From: Neckera pumila
Taxonomy: Eukaryota; Streptophyta; Bryopsida; Hypnales; Neckeraceae
Assembly (NCBI GenBank): GCA_963969595.1
Contig: OZ018408.1
Location: forward strand, 43,773,022-43,837,021
Direction of reading: 5' to 3'
DNA length: 64,000 bases
A program made the translations under genes and the position numbers. Below, one piece after another: positions 1 through 12,779 of this stretch; position 1 is the first letter of the stretch; every line of letters begins with the position of its first letter. The notes beneath the pieces are model-generated. The model was not told the DNA's origin. It saw only the letters and a program-made list of their open reading frames with translations, and did no database searches.

Positions 1-3000
1 TGTTGAAAATGTAAATACTTCGCCGGGGACTTGGTCCTTAGGTTCTGTGTACTGTTTCCCTTTGCAATGGAAATTGTCCATGTGTTTCAAGAAAAAAACA
101 AAATTAGGATATTGTCGTGTTTGTTTATATTGTTTTTGGATGCACATCCAATGATTCTACTCTCAAGTTTTAATTCCATTCCAAACATTCAAAATTATTT
201 TCTTTACCAATCTAGTAAAATAGATTGACAATACCCTAGCAGTTGTAAAATATTGTATTGGCAAAAATTGTGCCAAGGCTTGACTACTCATTCCAAAGTT
301 AAAAGGATGGCATCATTCATTTTTGAATGAATATACGCACTTGTATTAATGAATAAATGATTTTGTTTTCCAAAAAAATTATTTTTTTATTTTTCATCCA
401 AGTTCATGAATGTAAACTGGCTTCTTACTCATCCTATGAAGGTCGCTTTCTACCCTTCCCAAAGTAAGTGAAATAAATACATTACTGCAAATCCAAATCG
501 GCTGAACACCTAGTAATTGATTTAATTTCAGTTTTAAGATAACCCCAAATTTAAGCAAACCTGAACCAAGAATTTGATCGGCTGCCCGTTGACCCTGGGA
601 CGCATGCACGCTTCTCCACGTGTCGACGTCGGAACTGGCCTCTTATCCACTTTGTTTGTCGAGTTGGACAACCCACGTCACCCACATGTGCTTGGGTGGC
701 ATTGCCAGCTGAGGATGAGTTTCGTAGGCGGCTGCCCGGCAGCGTTGACGTAAATTCATCCATAATTCACTTGATTCGAGGAACTGAAGGACCTCCTGGA
801 GTCTGTCCTTTAGGGGCAGAAAGGATGCTTACCACGCCGATTTCAATTTCAGTTTGGGAGAGTCCACTTCATGTAGAGATCCCCATTCACACTGCAAGAA
901 GATGGAGTATCACATTTTTTCCACCTCACATGGTCCCACCCAGTTTTGTTTCTTCAGTTTTCAGACCAATGGTTACGTGACCTTTCTTTCAAGAAGGTTA
1001 TGAGTTTCTTAGCTCTTTCATTAGTGGGGGCTTAACCCCATACTACCTGAGTGACCAAATATGGTGGCTCCAAAATTTTAGGTTCATTTAGACATGGGCA
1101 GTTAAATTCCTTTGACTGGTTAAAAAAAATTTACGGGCAATATTGAAGGTTAACTATTGGAAACTTTTATTTTTCACTAAAAAAGGTAAATATTTGATTT
1201 TTGAGAGGTCCTCAACGGCATATATATATCATTAGTGGAAGAGTAAAGCTTGCAAATTTTACTTGATTTCCCGGCTTTGAACAAATCTTGCCAATTTCAC
1301 TTGATTTGAGATCTAAAAAGTTGTACTTATCCATTTGCTTTGAAAATGGTCCCAATGGAAAAGTTAAAGTGTTTTCATGATTTTCACCATTGAAAATTTA
1401 AACATGCAAGTGTTGATTTGGAGTTATTTACAATTTCTACTTATCAAATAAAATTGCGTTTCAACAACTACAAGGTGGATTGTGTAATGAGTTTGATAGC
1501 TCATCATTTGAACTCATGTTTTTTAGAAGTGCATTTTATTGTGCGAACACAATTTCAAATTGTTCATGTCACATCCAACCCCAACAAACTATTATATGCA
1601 AATTTCTCAAACATTGTTGGGAAGGGCAGCATACTAAAAATAGGATATTTACATTTCTCTTGTTATAATCTCTCAACTCCTAAGCAATTTTACACTCAAA
1701 ATTGGTAAGCACACTAATAAGCAAGTTCTCTAAACATCTATATGGTTAGATTTTGAAAAACAAACAATTTGCTTCATTAGAGATAACTATAAGCTCACGC
1801 TCTTTTTTCAAAGGAAAAACACATTTGGAAAGGCTTAGGCACTTAGGGGTTAAATTGAAGGAGGTCAATTTTGAATATACAATTTTTGTATGTGTTGGCT
1901 CTACATGACGGATGACATGAGGTTTTGGAAACATTGTGGCAGCGGTGTGCATGGCCAAGATTAGAGTATGGCATTTATAAACACATTCACCCTCTTTTTT
2001 TTCTATAAGCTTGAAGTTGCCTATTTTTTTTTGAGGCAATTGGACATTAATTGCTTAAAAAAAACATTGGTCCTACCTTACATGGTCCTCTAATGTATAG
2101 CAATTTTTGGGTCAAAACAAAAGTAGATAATCCACAAGTGGGAACAAAAGATGTATATACTACAGAAAACTGACTACAAGTAGATTCACCCATTGATAAA
2201 TTCATTATATGAATCTTATTGTGGTTAATTTCTCTAATCTACATAGCTAGTTTTTTTACTATTGGGATGTGTGAGGAGTCTTTTTCATCTAAGGTCCTAC
2301 AATGTCTTGACTTTGAAAAGTCAATACAATTGACACCTAAATTGAGAGATGTCAAGATAAATGACACTTAAATAAATATAGACAGTGATCGTATCCCTTA
2401 AATTTTTCAGCCATTTTGAAGGTGTTTTGGATCTCGATTTGGTAAGTTACAAAGGATTAAAGCTCAAAGTATGACAAGTCATTCTTTTAGGCAAAATTAA
2501 CCGTAGGATCTTGTAGACGACCAAGTCTTTATCATCTATACAAAGTTTGGTTTCAATCCGAAGTTATAGATTGGAAGATTATAACGTAAATGTGAAGGGT
2601 ACTACAAGAAAATCCATACTTTCGAGTTGTCAAAATTATGCTTTGACTGACTCTTTTGGACACAAAACATTTTAAAAAGTTGGCATACTACGCTCATTCT
2701 TAAAATAGCCAAGTTCCACATGCATAGAAACAAATTTGTATATTTAGGACCAAAAATGAGTGAGAAAATGGTCTTGCAATGGTGAGCACTTCATTGTTAA
2801 ATTTCAAAAATTATGAAAGAAATAAAACATTTGTCACAAATCTCGACCCATAATTCAAGTTTAAACATGGAAAAGTAAAGGAATATAAGAAAAGGCACAC
2901 ACTAGGATTTTTGTTTTGAAAAACGACTCAAATCCAAGTACAAAATGTGTATTCCAATGGTTGTTTACCCACAGACCGGGCATAATTACAAAATGGGAGA

Positions 3001-3442
3001 GGGCAATTCCGCTCTAAGTCTAATCTACTATTAGGCAGCTCATTGAAAAGGGTCATGAATGATCTACGCTAGGAACCAATTAGAATTCCAAGTGACATCA
3101 TTGTCTAACCTCATTACTCTTCTACCTCTCTCCTCATCCCAAGGATTAGGCCCGGCCTTACTAATATCAAGCGGTACAATTTTGACCCTGCCCACCCATA
3201 AACACATGCTTCCACCTAATTGGCTAGAGTTTCTTAAAGCAATGACTCTTTATTAGAGACTCCAATCCACCCATGGTTTGGAAATTTTTGTAAATTCAAT
3301 AGTGATTCTTCTTCTGTTAGATAGCTGACTTGATTCTCTTGAGAATGAGACCAAGTTCAAGTGATTCTTTACATTCCTAAGTTCAAAAATGGCCGTTCTA
3401 AAAATGGATCAACCCATTTTGGGTCGCTGAAAAATTTAATGA
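1..3442. other. AT-rich intergenic DNA, no gene seen
   Basis: No convincing coding region. A richer patch lies at about 560-760 but has no open frame with recognisable protein character. The motif CCGTAGGATCTTGTAG at 2501-2516 is the inner conserved motif of the TTAA element family, so about 2,400-3,050 is probably a badly decayed copy whose ends I cannot place. Confidence 0.6.
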
Positions 3443-3446
3443 TTAA

Positions 3447-4317
3447 TCCCTAAAGGCCCATTGTCCCTTCAGGGGACAGATGGAATTTTGAGCAGGTACC
3501 TATGGGCTGAATTGTTGTGGTGATTTTTTGAAACTTCTGTTGAAGATAAAAAAATTGCTAAGCTCCATGGAAATATAAATTTTTTTTCGATCGGTGCCCA
3601 AGAACAAAAGTTATCTCCAAATAAGCTCAAAACAGGGGAGAGGGGGCAACAAAAAAAAAAAAAAAAAAAAAATTAATTTTAATTTTAATTTTTTTCTTAT
3701 AGACTATATTTTTTTTATTAGGAAATCTTTGATTCATTGTATTTGTATTTGTTATGAGAAAGTTATGGAAAATCTTGTTTTGGGGCAATTAGAGCATCTT
3801 CTTGAAAAAATAACTTGTAGGATTCATTTCAGAATGCAATTTTTGCAATTTTTCAGAAAAAAAAAGGGTTTTCAGGGTTTAGTTTGCTTGCTAGAACAAT
3901 CTCACCATTGGGATTAGTGCATTTTAATTCCATCTAAAACATATAAATATTTTAGACTTTTCTTCTATGTCATACCTACTTCTATTTAACAATTTTCTTA
4001 AGAATGAAAATTAAGTAAAGATTTAAAGCTCAAAATGTTTGTAGTGCAAAAGATTTAAGTTAAAAATGTTCAAAGTTGTAAAATCTAGTCCCGCAATGTG
4101 CTGAAAAACTAGATTTTTTTACTTTAAACGCAGATTTCTTGCACTATGTGCGGTCAAAAATTTTGAAATTTTTTCAACACATTATTATACTAGTCAGGTG
4201 TAAGACCCTACAATGAGATGTGCAAGAAAAACATTTTTCAGTTTTTTTCACTCTTTGCTATAAAAATGGCAGTATTGGATGTTTTTTGGTAGAAAAAAGG
4301 CCTTGGGCCTTTAGGGG
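3447..4317. mobile_element. TTAA element, subfamily A copy (non-autonomous)
   Basis: The left end reads TTAATCCCTAAAGGCCCA from 3443 and the right end is its inverse, TGGGCCTTTAGGGGTTA, ending at 4320. The flank is TTAA on the left and TTAC on the right, which looks like a decayed TTAA duplication. A subterminal stem TTGTCCC/GGGACA sits just inside the left end. An internal poly-A run of about 20 starts at 3651. No transposase is encoded. Confidence 0.75.
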
Positions 4318-4321
4318 TTAC

Positions 4322-5010
4322 AGACAAATGATAAATGATAACACTTCAAGACTTTATATGCTATGTGGTCTAAATGATTCGTAGGAGTCATTAGCCCCCC
4401 CTCCCCCTCCCTTTTGCCAATTGTTAGGTTCCTCCCTAGTAATCATGCTACTCATCTAAATTGGTTGCTCTAATTTTGTAAAATGGGCACTATTCATTGC
4501 AGTAAAAGAGTCACTTTTTATCTTTTATTTCTTAAAGATAGGAAAATCGTTGTAATCACTAATCCACTTCATTGGTGTCAATGAAAGCTTTAATTGTAAC
4601 CACTTCATTCTATTATAGCCATAATTTCAATTACTCAAAAATGTTTGCTAAAGATCGAAGGTGAGATTGTTTATAGCTTTCCGAAATGGACAAATTGTAT
4701 GGCTCATCCACCTCATATTTCATCTCATGTCATCTTGTGGACCTAACTCCAAATTATTGCTCAAGAAAATACACAATAATTTATAATTTTTCAAAGAGAA
4801 TAAAATTTGGAGAATTGGAATTCACATTTGAAATCAAGGACTTCAAATTTGTTAGAAGAATCTAAGAATCATTAAATTAATTGTATACTGAATAAGGGAT
4901 ACATTTTTTTTCTTGATTTCCCTTGATAATAACATTCAAAATTACATTGAATCTAATTTTGGAAAAAATAAGGGGCAAATTATTACATTTATCTACAATG
5001 ACTAAATAGA
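4322..5010. other. AT-rich spacer
   Basis: Nothing supported beyond a short C-rich run at 4396-4411. No gene or clear repeat boundary is visible. Confidence 0.5.
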
Positions 5011-5016
5011 CTCTTG

Positions 5017-5744
5017 GGTCATTGCAAGAAACACCGGCCCTGTTGAATTGTCACAAGGAGCTTGTGGAAGCTTCTTTTGCAATAACTTTTGAAGCATAAC
5101 TTGCATGAAGTTGAATTTTTTATTGGAGATATCTGTCTTGAGGTTAATCTTATCTCAAATTTTTTAGAAATTTTTAAAAATCATTTTATATTTAAATTTA
5201 AATTTAACTAATTTGTCACGTTTTGCAATTTAGGGGTTTTGAGTAATAAGGAGTACTCAAATTTAATGATTTAGAGCTGAAATTTCTATGGTCTATTTGC
5301 ATAGTAGGAACTCATGTTTCTACCAAGGGGCATTAAAAAATATTTTATTTTGTGTTGTCTACGTCCATGCAAAGAGGGCTCTCTTGCGCGTGCAATTCTG
5401 AACATTTTAGATGACTTCAAGATCAATTTTTTGGTCAAATCTCTTCACCATGAAGTCTTCCCAAATGGTCTATTTTTACTTTCTTTGAAATTTTTTTTTC
5501 CTATTTTTTACAAATTAAAACTTCAAAGTATGTATTTTCTTCAAAATTTCAGCTCACTCTTTTTTGTGAATAACTTTTGGTCTAGATTTTTTTTAGATCT
5601 GAAATTTTGGGGATATCCTAATTTAAGTCTTGTACTAATTGTCCTTATTTTATATTATTTTTAAAAATTCATATGCAAAATCTCATGAGTACTCGAAAAC
5701 AGGCCAAAATGGACCAAAAGTGGACGGCGTTTCTTGCAACGACC
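5017..5744. mobile_element. Inverted-repeat DNA element with 6-bp flanking repeat
   Basis: The ends are imperfect inverted repeats of about 23 bp: GGTCATTGCAAGAAACACCG on the left, matched by the inverse of CGGCGTTTCTTGCAACGACC on the right. CTCTTG directly abuts both ends (5011-5016 and 5745-5750), which looks like a target duplication. An open frame of 116 codons inside (5314-5664) resembles no transposase I know. Only this copy is in the window and the superfamily is not assigned. Confidence 0.65.
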
Positions 5745-5750
5745 CTCTTG

Positions 5751-8100
5751 CCCTAGTTTAGTCTTTGGAGAAATTTTTATGTAAAATATTTTATAAAATA
5801 TACTTTATTTTCTAATGGATTAAAATTGCCAAAAATCATCCAATTTATTTCCAAAGAAAAATGATATTGCCAAATTTAGATTAATGAATATTGATTATGA
5901 TGATTGAATGATATTTCATCTATAATTTCTATAATTTTGGGTGTAAATAGCTTCCTTATCCTAAACAAATTGAGGAACAAATTACACTAAAGTACGTATA
6001 CTCCAAAACACCCTTTTCCAATTGCGTTTCTTATCAATATTTGTCTAAGATTTCTTGAATGACATGTAATGCATCTATAGATAGTAAATGTAGTTTAAAC
6101 AATAAAATTTTGGATATCCACAGCTTACCTTGGAATTTTAAAATAAAATTTGAAATGCTTATGAATCAATCAAAGGTAATAAATTAAAGATAGGAATTGA
6201 ATGAATTGTAGATTAAAATTTGAAACATGTGATAGATGGATGGTTTGGAAATTTGGTGTTTACATGGATATGGATGGAAAGGTATAAAGGAAATAGGGAA
6301 GAAAATATCATTTGAAAAGACGTTCAAGGAGGTAGGTTCTCTTTTTTTAGCTTGGTTGTAAGAACCAACCATGTGGCTTCTAATAAATTGAAAAGAAAAA
6401 CAGAAAAATCAAACTATGTCAACAAATTGGTTTACACTTAGGGCTAACTCTCTGAGGCAATAAGAAAATTTGGAAATTTTTGTTGAATGGGAGTTTGGAA
6501 TTGGTATGAGAAGCTTTTCACATTAAAGTCAAGACCAAGAGAATTCAAAATGACGGCTCAATTTCTCTTGGTATGATTTAGAATAATTTTTTTGATGGCT
6601 TCATCCCTACGAAATAATCATTCAAACTTGGTGACTAAAAAATTTAATTTAAGCCCATTATACACATGAATAAACTATAGTTTTATTGAAGAGTTCATTT
6701 TGGTCAAGTAGAAATAATTGTCTGTTATCTCCTCACTATTTTCAACATTATGTAATGAATTGTTCATTAGCCCTCTACATTGAGGTCCAAAGCTAGCATA
6801 GAAATCATTATTTTATAAATTTCAAAAGTTTGAATTTTGAATCCAATTAATTTGCTTTACTTTCAATTTCAATTGATATCTTTTGGCCTAAAAAATAGTT
6901 TAAAATGTCCTTGAGGATCTACTTCCATGTGACGCGGTAGCCAATTTTGCGCCACCTAAATTCTTGTTTCTAGTGGTGAGGAATTGTGCCTTTTGTCCTC
7001 CGTAGGCACATAGTAGCATGGATACCGATAGTCACATACATGTTCCGGTGGCCTCAAGTATTGAATCTTTTGAATGGATAGTTAGGGAATAATTATTGTA
7101 CTTGTGGCATGTAGCCATTGGACAAAAATCATTTCCAATTCCCTACATTGAAACACTCAATCTCCAAATTTATTTCCTTCCTCCTCAATTCCTTTTTGCC
7201 GCGGCAAACCCTAAATTCATTAAAATTTCAATTCTACAGAAAACAAAATAAGAATGATCTAATGAGAGACTACAATTTATTCTTCATAGTCTTGCCATCA
7301 CTACTTTGGACACCTTAATTTATTACTCCAATCAAAGCACAATAAACATGTAGCCAACGCTTCCATCTTCAAAGTGCAAGTGTTGTTTTTGTAAGTGCAA
7401 GCTATTAACTATACTTCTTTGTGTTTTCAAATGCTCAATGTCTTCTTTCAAGTTTGTATGTCTGTCAAGAATCAAATTTTGTCCACGAGGAATTCCTTAA
7501 AGAGCAAGGTTGATGTTTAGTTTTAAAACTGCAACGACTTTCCGTTGTGTATTCAGACAAACATTGCACTTGTTGAATGTTTTCAAATTATTTGCACTAC
7601 TAAGAATTTTGCATAGTCAAAAACAGTGTTTGATGCAATATACAAGACAAGTTTATAAATGAAAGGAGGTCATGGGAATGTAACTGCCTACAAATCCAAA
7701 GTTGAAGTTGAAAAGTTCAACAACCCGAAGAAGTCAAAATGGTCGTCAAAGGTTGCACTCTTGCAAATCTCTATCAACAAGCTACTTCAAATCCCACTCC
7801 TTAAAAACTTAGGTTGCTCTCAAAGGTTGCTCTCTTGAAAAAATTAGGCGCCTTCTCCAGCTCCTTGCTTGAACGCTTGTCCACCTATGTCGCTTGGCTC
7901 CGGAGGTGCGCAACAAAGGGGAAATTGGAAAGGCGCGTAGCGCATGAACCGTAACTATCAACGGCGGTGGACAACCCACCATCGGCACATCGACGGCCCT
8001 TGGTTTCCTAGGTGAAGCAGATCAACGATAGGGAAGGAGGTATGGCCAGATCAACGACAGGGAAGGGGGGCATTTTAATAGTGGTGACAGCATCTTTCAT
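5751..8100. other. AT-rich intergenic DNA
   Basis: Mostly AT-rich, with a richer patch at about 7,850-8,000. No gene is supported; the short open frames are low-complexity and have no recognisable domain. Confidence 0.5.
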
Positions 8101-8116
8101 GAGATAGTAGCATGTA

Positions 8117-8439
8117 AGGTTGACCAGCCCATTGTGGTCAGATGACCCATAGTGGACACCTAATGATCCCATGACAATTTTTTTGGCCACAATCAATGTC
8201 TAACCTAACACCAATGGAGTGATTAGTGACCTCATTAGAAACACTTGCTTTTTCAGTGTAAATCATTGTAAGAAGTGACTTTTTATGACCTTCTGCATTA
8301 GAAATTATTGTGACCACTTTAGGTGATTAAAAAAAGCATATTGGATACACTTTTGTTGGTTATGAGGTAGTCTACTGACTCTTTTGGACATAGTATGAGG
8401 GTAGACTCCAAAGTTTGACCACAATGGGCTGGTTTACCT
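8117..8439. mobile_element. TA-flanked MITE, family 2, copy A
   Basis: The left end AGGTTGACCAGCCCATTGTG is mirrored by the right end CACAATGGGCTGGTTTACCT. TA lies at both borders (8115-8116 and 8440-8441), as in Tc1/mariner-type (Stowaway-like) insertions. The interior aligns by eye with the copy at 45494-45934, including the phrase GTGGACACCTAATGATCCCA near the left end. It is non-coding. Confidence 0.65.
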
Positions 8440-8444
8440 TACTA

Positions 8445-11116
8445 CCTTATGTGCCACCATTGAAACCATTTTAGCAAGGAAAAAGCAACATACTTGATGA
8501 TATGAGGCATGAAATTTGTACACCTATCCTTCTACCACATTGTTGTCATATTGTTGTTCACTTTTATTGGTTGTTTAGAGGGTTGTCTTGAACTTATATA
8601 CCTTCATGCAATCAAAAACTTAAAATATAAAATTGAATATGTTTGACATTGAATATTGGTTTTGTAATAGGTATATTGATAAGTATCATTGTTCTTGACT
8701 AATTTCAAATATTCTAAAAACATAACTCTAAAGGCATCTATGCAAGCTAAACCATAAAGCTATATTAATTTTGAATTTGTTATTCTACTTCTAAGTGCAT
8801 TTTTCACTAATAAATTTAACCAATATTGTTTTTTTGATATTTGTTGATAACTCAAGTGTTGCTATCTTTGCATTTGAAAGATATAAACTCAAACACCATA
8901 ATTCATAAACTTTTTCAAATTACAATTTCTTCTAATGAATATGATATTCGATTTATAACAATGATAAAAAATTAGTATGAGGACATACATACCAGAGTGT
9001 TGTTTTTTTTGTTTTTTTTCAATTTTTTCAATTTAATTAGAATGTTGTCCATATTTTTTAGTCAACCATTTTTTGACTAAGCTTCCTTAGAAAAATGTTT
9101 TAACATTTAAAAATATGAATTTTTATAAATAAGGATAAATCTTCAAATACAATACTATTGTTAACAACATTGATCAAGAGTGGGTACTTGAAAAAAAACT
9201 TGTCAATAATCAAAGGCATAAAAAAGGAAAATAACAATTAAAAATGTTTCTACACTAATAACTAATTTATGGAGAAATATTTATTAGTGTTAGTTTCTTG
9301 TATGTATAGAATATGAAGTTTTCTTTAAAAAATTTCATTAGAATAGAATTTTGAACTAAAATTATCAATAATCCTAGGATATTGTTCAAAATAGTTGCAA
9401 AGAAATTGACATTCTACAATTTACTCATATATTCAACTTGTGAAGGTGGTTGCTCCAATGTACTATTCTAATCTCAAGCATCAATAGTGTATTGTAGTGC
9501 ATGTAGTGCCACTGAAAAGAAAGAATGTAAAAAATAAATCCTTTTATTATATTTATAATAGTAAATTATAACCTAAATCCTAAAGTCTAAGTCTTAACCC
9601 TCATCCATTATACAAAGAAAATTGCACATGTGCATCATTATCTATACATTCTACATACTCTTTATTCAATCAAAATAATACAAATAACACTTATCAAAGG
9701 CAAATTGCAAACAAAAGGGTGATTTTTTCCTTATGTCACTCAAATCAAATTTTAACTTTGATTGATCCTATCTCCTACTTAAAATCTCCAAACTTAATGA
9801 CGCTACCATATGTATGTTGATAAACTAATTAAATACGGAATATATGCTAGGTGTCACCTAGATGCTAATTCAAGCCACCTATCTCAGAAAAATTGAAATT
9901 GCTTTAATTGTTGTTAAAATTGTGTTTGCAACTTTTACATTGTGAAGACAATGTCATCACTCCTTGCGCCAACACAATTCAAACTTTTGTCAATCAAAGC
10001 TTTATATAAGGAACTCCAACAACCTTGTAGTGCAAAACATGCTTGGGCCAAGCAATGTGGTAGCTTGTGGATAAGTTGTACATGTGTTTTAGTGAGTAGG
10101 TGCCCTTCTAGAGATAGAAATAGATTGTGTGAGATTATAGGTGTTCTTGATTGTAACAAGTAACTTTAGCGGTGGTGTAACGTGTGTTTCACAATCTATC
10201 CAGTGCACTTCGAGGTTTATGATTTGGACCATTTTTCAACATGTGGTGGCAATTTGACATTGAAGGTATATATGTGCTCCATTTCTATAAATTGAATGCT
10301 GTGAATGTAAACTTGTCAATGGATATTGTACAATACTTTTGAAATAACTCTACTGACTGTGATTTAATCCCGAAACGATGCCATGAACCATAAAGGTCCA
10401 ATGGATGACAAAGAATCCTCCCCTATAAGACAAAAGTGCAATTGTTCATCCTTGGAATTTGATTTGTGCAAAAAGGAGAGATCTTGCACAATAGTTTGAC
10501 CTCCAATGAATAATTTTGGTTTTATAAATGTAGATGATTCACATTGTATCAAAAAAGATGCTTTCCATGGTGACCAATCCATCCTTACAAGGTTAAGGAC
10601 CAATAAGCGCACACCACATTTGAAGTGACCAGATGGAAGCAGCCAGTGGTCCTTCGCTTTGTGGGATGGCTTGAAAAAAAGTCATGCTAAACTTACTTAT
10701 CTAGCCCTTATTTTTTTTTTGAAATTTTGTTTTGGTTGCGTACCCTAGAATCCACACTGTGTGTGCCTTCATTTTGGAAAGGGACATGGAATGCTTATGT
10801 CGGCAGAAATTTAAAGCAACAGACTGTTGGGGGTACCCTCGCCCACACGATGTTGGGGGTTGATGTGGATGGCAAGATCGTGCAGAAGATTGTCCAGAAG
10901 ACATGCTGGGCATTCACAATTGGTTAACCCTAATACGTCTCAACTGAATAGCCCTTTTTGGACACTTGTTTTTAACTTATAGATATTTATCTTTTGTATT
11001 TTGATACTATCACACTTGCCTACATCATTCTTTTTAAGTTTAATATCAGAATATATAATGTCTATGCATATATTAAAGTCATACTTGAATGCATTATCAC
11101 TAGTAGAAGTCATTCA
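8445..11116. other. AT-rich intergenic DNA
   Basis: No gene or bounded repeat is recognised. The short opposing open frames at about 9,935-10,160 overlap each other on both strands, which argues against coding. Confidence 0.5.
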
Positions 11117-11120
11117 TTAA

Positions 11121-11697
11121 CCCCTAAAGTCCCAAGGCCATTTTTCTGTCAAAAATCACTCAAAACTGCTACTTTTGTTGCGTTCATCTAAAAGATGAGA
11201 AAATTAATTTTTTTTAGAAAATAACCGTAGGATCTTGTACTACACTTTTTACAAATCATGTAGTAAAAATTTTGTGATGTTTGACCGTACGGATTGAAAG
11301 ATATCAGCATTCAAAGTGAAAGAAAAAGTTTTTTTCAAGAAGATGCTCTCATTGCCCGAAAAACAAGATTGTCCATAACTTTCTCATAAAAAGTCCAAAT
11401 GAAATGAATCAAAGCTTCCCAAATAGGCAAAAATATAATCTATAAGGAAAAAAAATTAAAAAAATTAAATTAAATTTTTTGCAAAATTTTTTTGCTGCCC
11501 CTTCTCCCCTGTTTTGAGCTTATTTGGGCATAACTTTTGCTCCCGGGCACCGATTGAAATAAAAATTACATTCCCCAAAAGCTAATAAGTTTTTCTATCT
11601 TATGGGAAAGTTTCAGAAAGTTTCATTAAAAATTGAGCTCATAGGAACCTGCCCAAAATCCATTTTGTCCCCCGTAGGGACAATGGGACTTTAGGGG
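11121..11697. mobile_element. TTAA element, subfamily A, internally deleted copy
   Basis: Intact TTAA lies on both sides (11117-11120 and 11698-11701), with inverted ends CCCCTAAAGTCCCA and TGGGACTTTAGGGG. It carries CCGTAGGATCTTGTA near the left end and the TTGTCCC/GGGACAA stem near the right end. At 577 bp it lacks about 340 bp of the middle that the copy at 19326-20251 has. It is non-coding. Confidence 0.85.
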
Positions 11698-11701
11698 TTA
11701 A

Positions 11702-12503
11702 TAGACCAAGTTGTACGACCTACTACTGGGATAATTTGTCATGTTGTAACAAGTTAGACAAATAGTGGGGGTTGAAGCTTAGTCTATTTGGGCAAATTTA
11801 TGCTAAGGTAGGAGGTCCATAAAGCGCCCACTTAAGAACTGAAACTGAATTTTGGAGAGGTGAAACTTCTTGAAATATTTTTCAATAAATTAATCTCCAA
11901 AGACAAATGAAATTGCCAATCAATGGAGGACCTTTACTGTTAGCTTTGTATCAGAGGTTCTTTACCATTGATTTGCTTGGCCGGGCCAGTTTGGCGAGTT
12001 GCTGTGGGGCTGCTCTTAGTGGATAGAGATTCTATGAGGTTGTATACCATTAGTAAATAGTTGGCCACATAAACCAAAGAAACCTATCCAAATAAACCCG
12101 TTTTGGTTTGTCCTATGATATTTAGTTTAGTTTTGTCGAATACGTAGTATTCAGTCTTGTTTACGCAACCAAGATATGTAGTAGTGCATGGAGCATATCC
12201 CTAGCGACAACCCCTAAGGAACCATTAAGAGGTAACTTATGAACTTCATGTTCAGACATTGCGACGTTGGGTCCCTCGCTTAGCTCTCCAGATGCTGATT
12301 TTGCACTTCATGTTCTGTTTTGTTCCCGGCATTGCCAAAAACAATTCAGAAGCAACGAAAGCAACCAAATTGTCATTGGGTGGTCACGTCCAAAATCACA
12401 GCTCATGCCTGGGTCCGGCCCGCAGCTTAACTTAAGCTTGTGTGCGAATCATCTTCCTCATCAATTGGGTCCCACGATGCAATCCGCTCACTAAAGAAGC
12501 ATC
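11702..12503. other. Intergenic DNA of mixed composition
   Basis: Composition is less AT-rich than before, but no gene is supported. Confidence 0.4.
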
Positions 12504-12505
12504 TA

Positions 12506-12777
12506 AGGTGGGTGCACCCAAATGCGCCACTGACCTTAAACCGCCATCTATACTCACTGTACATCTCCAAAATCAGTTCTGTACCTATGTGGAAGAAACG
12601 CTTTTAGAATCAAACTTTGTTCCTTAATAACTTTTACATACAGTATCCAAATGCTACGTTCTTTGGTGCCTTGGAACCTCCTTTCACTTGCCAACAAGAT
12701 AATATGAAAATCTGATCAGCCCAGTAACAAGAACTAGGCATAGTACCAATTTGTGACAGTTTTGGGTGTACCCACCT
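12506..12777. mobile_element. TA-flanked MITE, family 1, copy A (272 bp)
   Basis: The element starts AGGTGGGTGCACCCAAA and ends with the near-inverse TTTTGGGTGTACCCACCT. TA lies immediately outside both ends (12504-12505 and 12778-12779). It has the same length and almost the same sequence as the nested copy at 24036-24307. The TA duplication and AT-rich non-coding interior suit a Stowaway/Tc1-mariner-type MITE. Confidence 0.85.
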
Positions 12778-12779
12778 TA

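Noticed and set aside
1032..1853. Possible TTAA element with ends CTTAACCCCATAC and CACTTAGGGGTTAAA
   Set aside because: Only about seven terminal bases match in inverse orientation and the inside does not follow the family.
3447..3456. CCCTAAA in the element ends resembles the plant telomere repeat
   Set aside because: It is never tandem, and the following bases (GGACC or GGCCC) are specific to the transposon family.
5314..5664. 116-codon frame inside the element at 5017
   Set aside because: Phenylalanine- and leucine-rich translation of T-rich DNA with no DDE-type residues; not a transposase.
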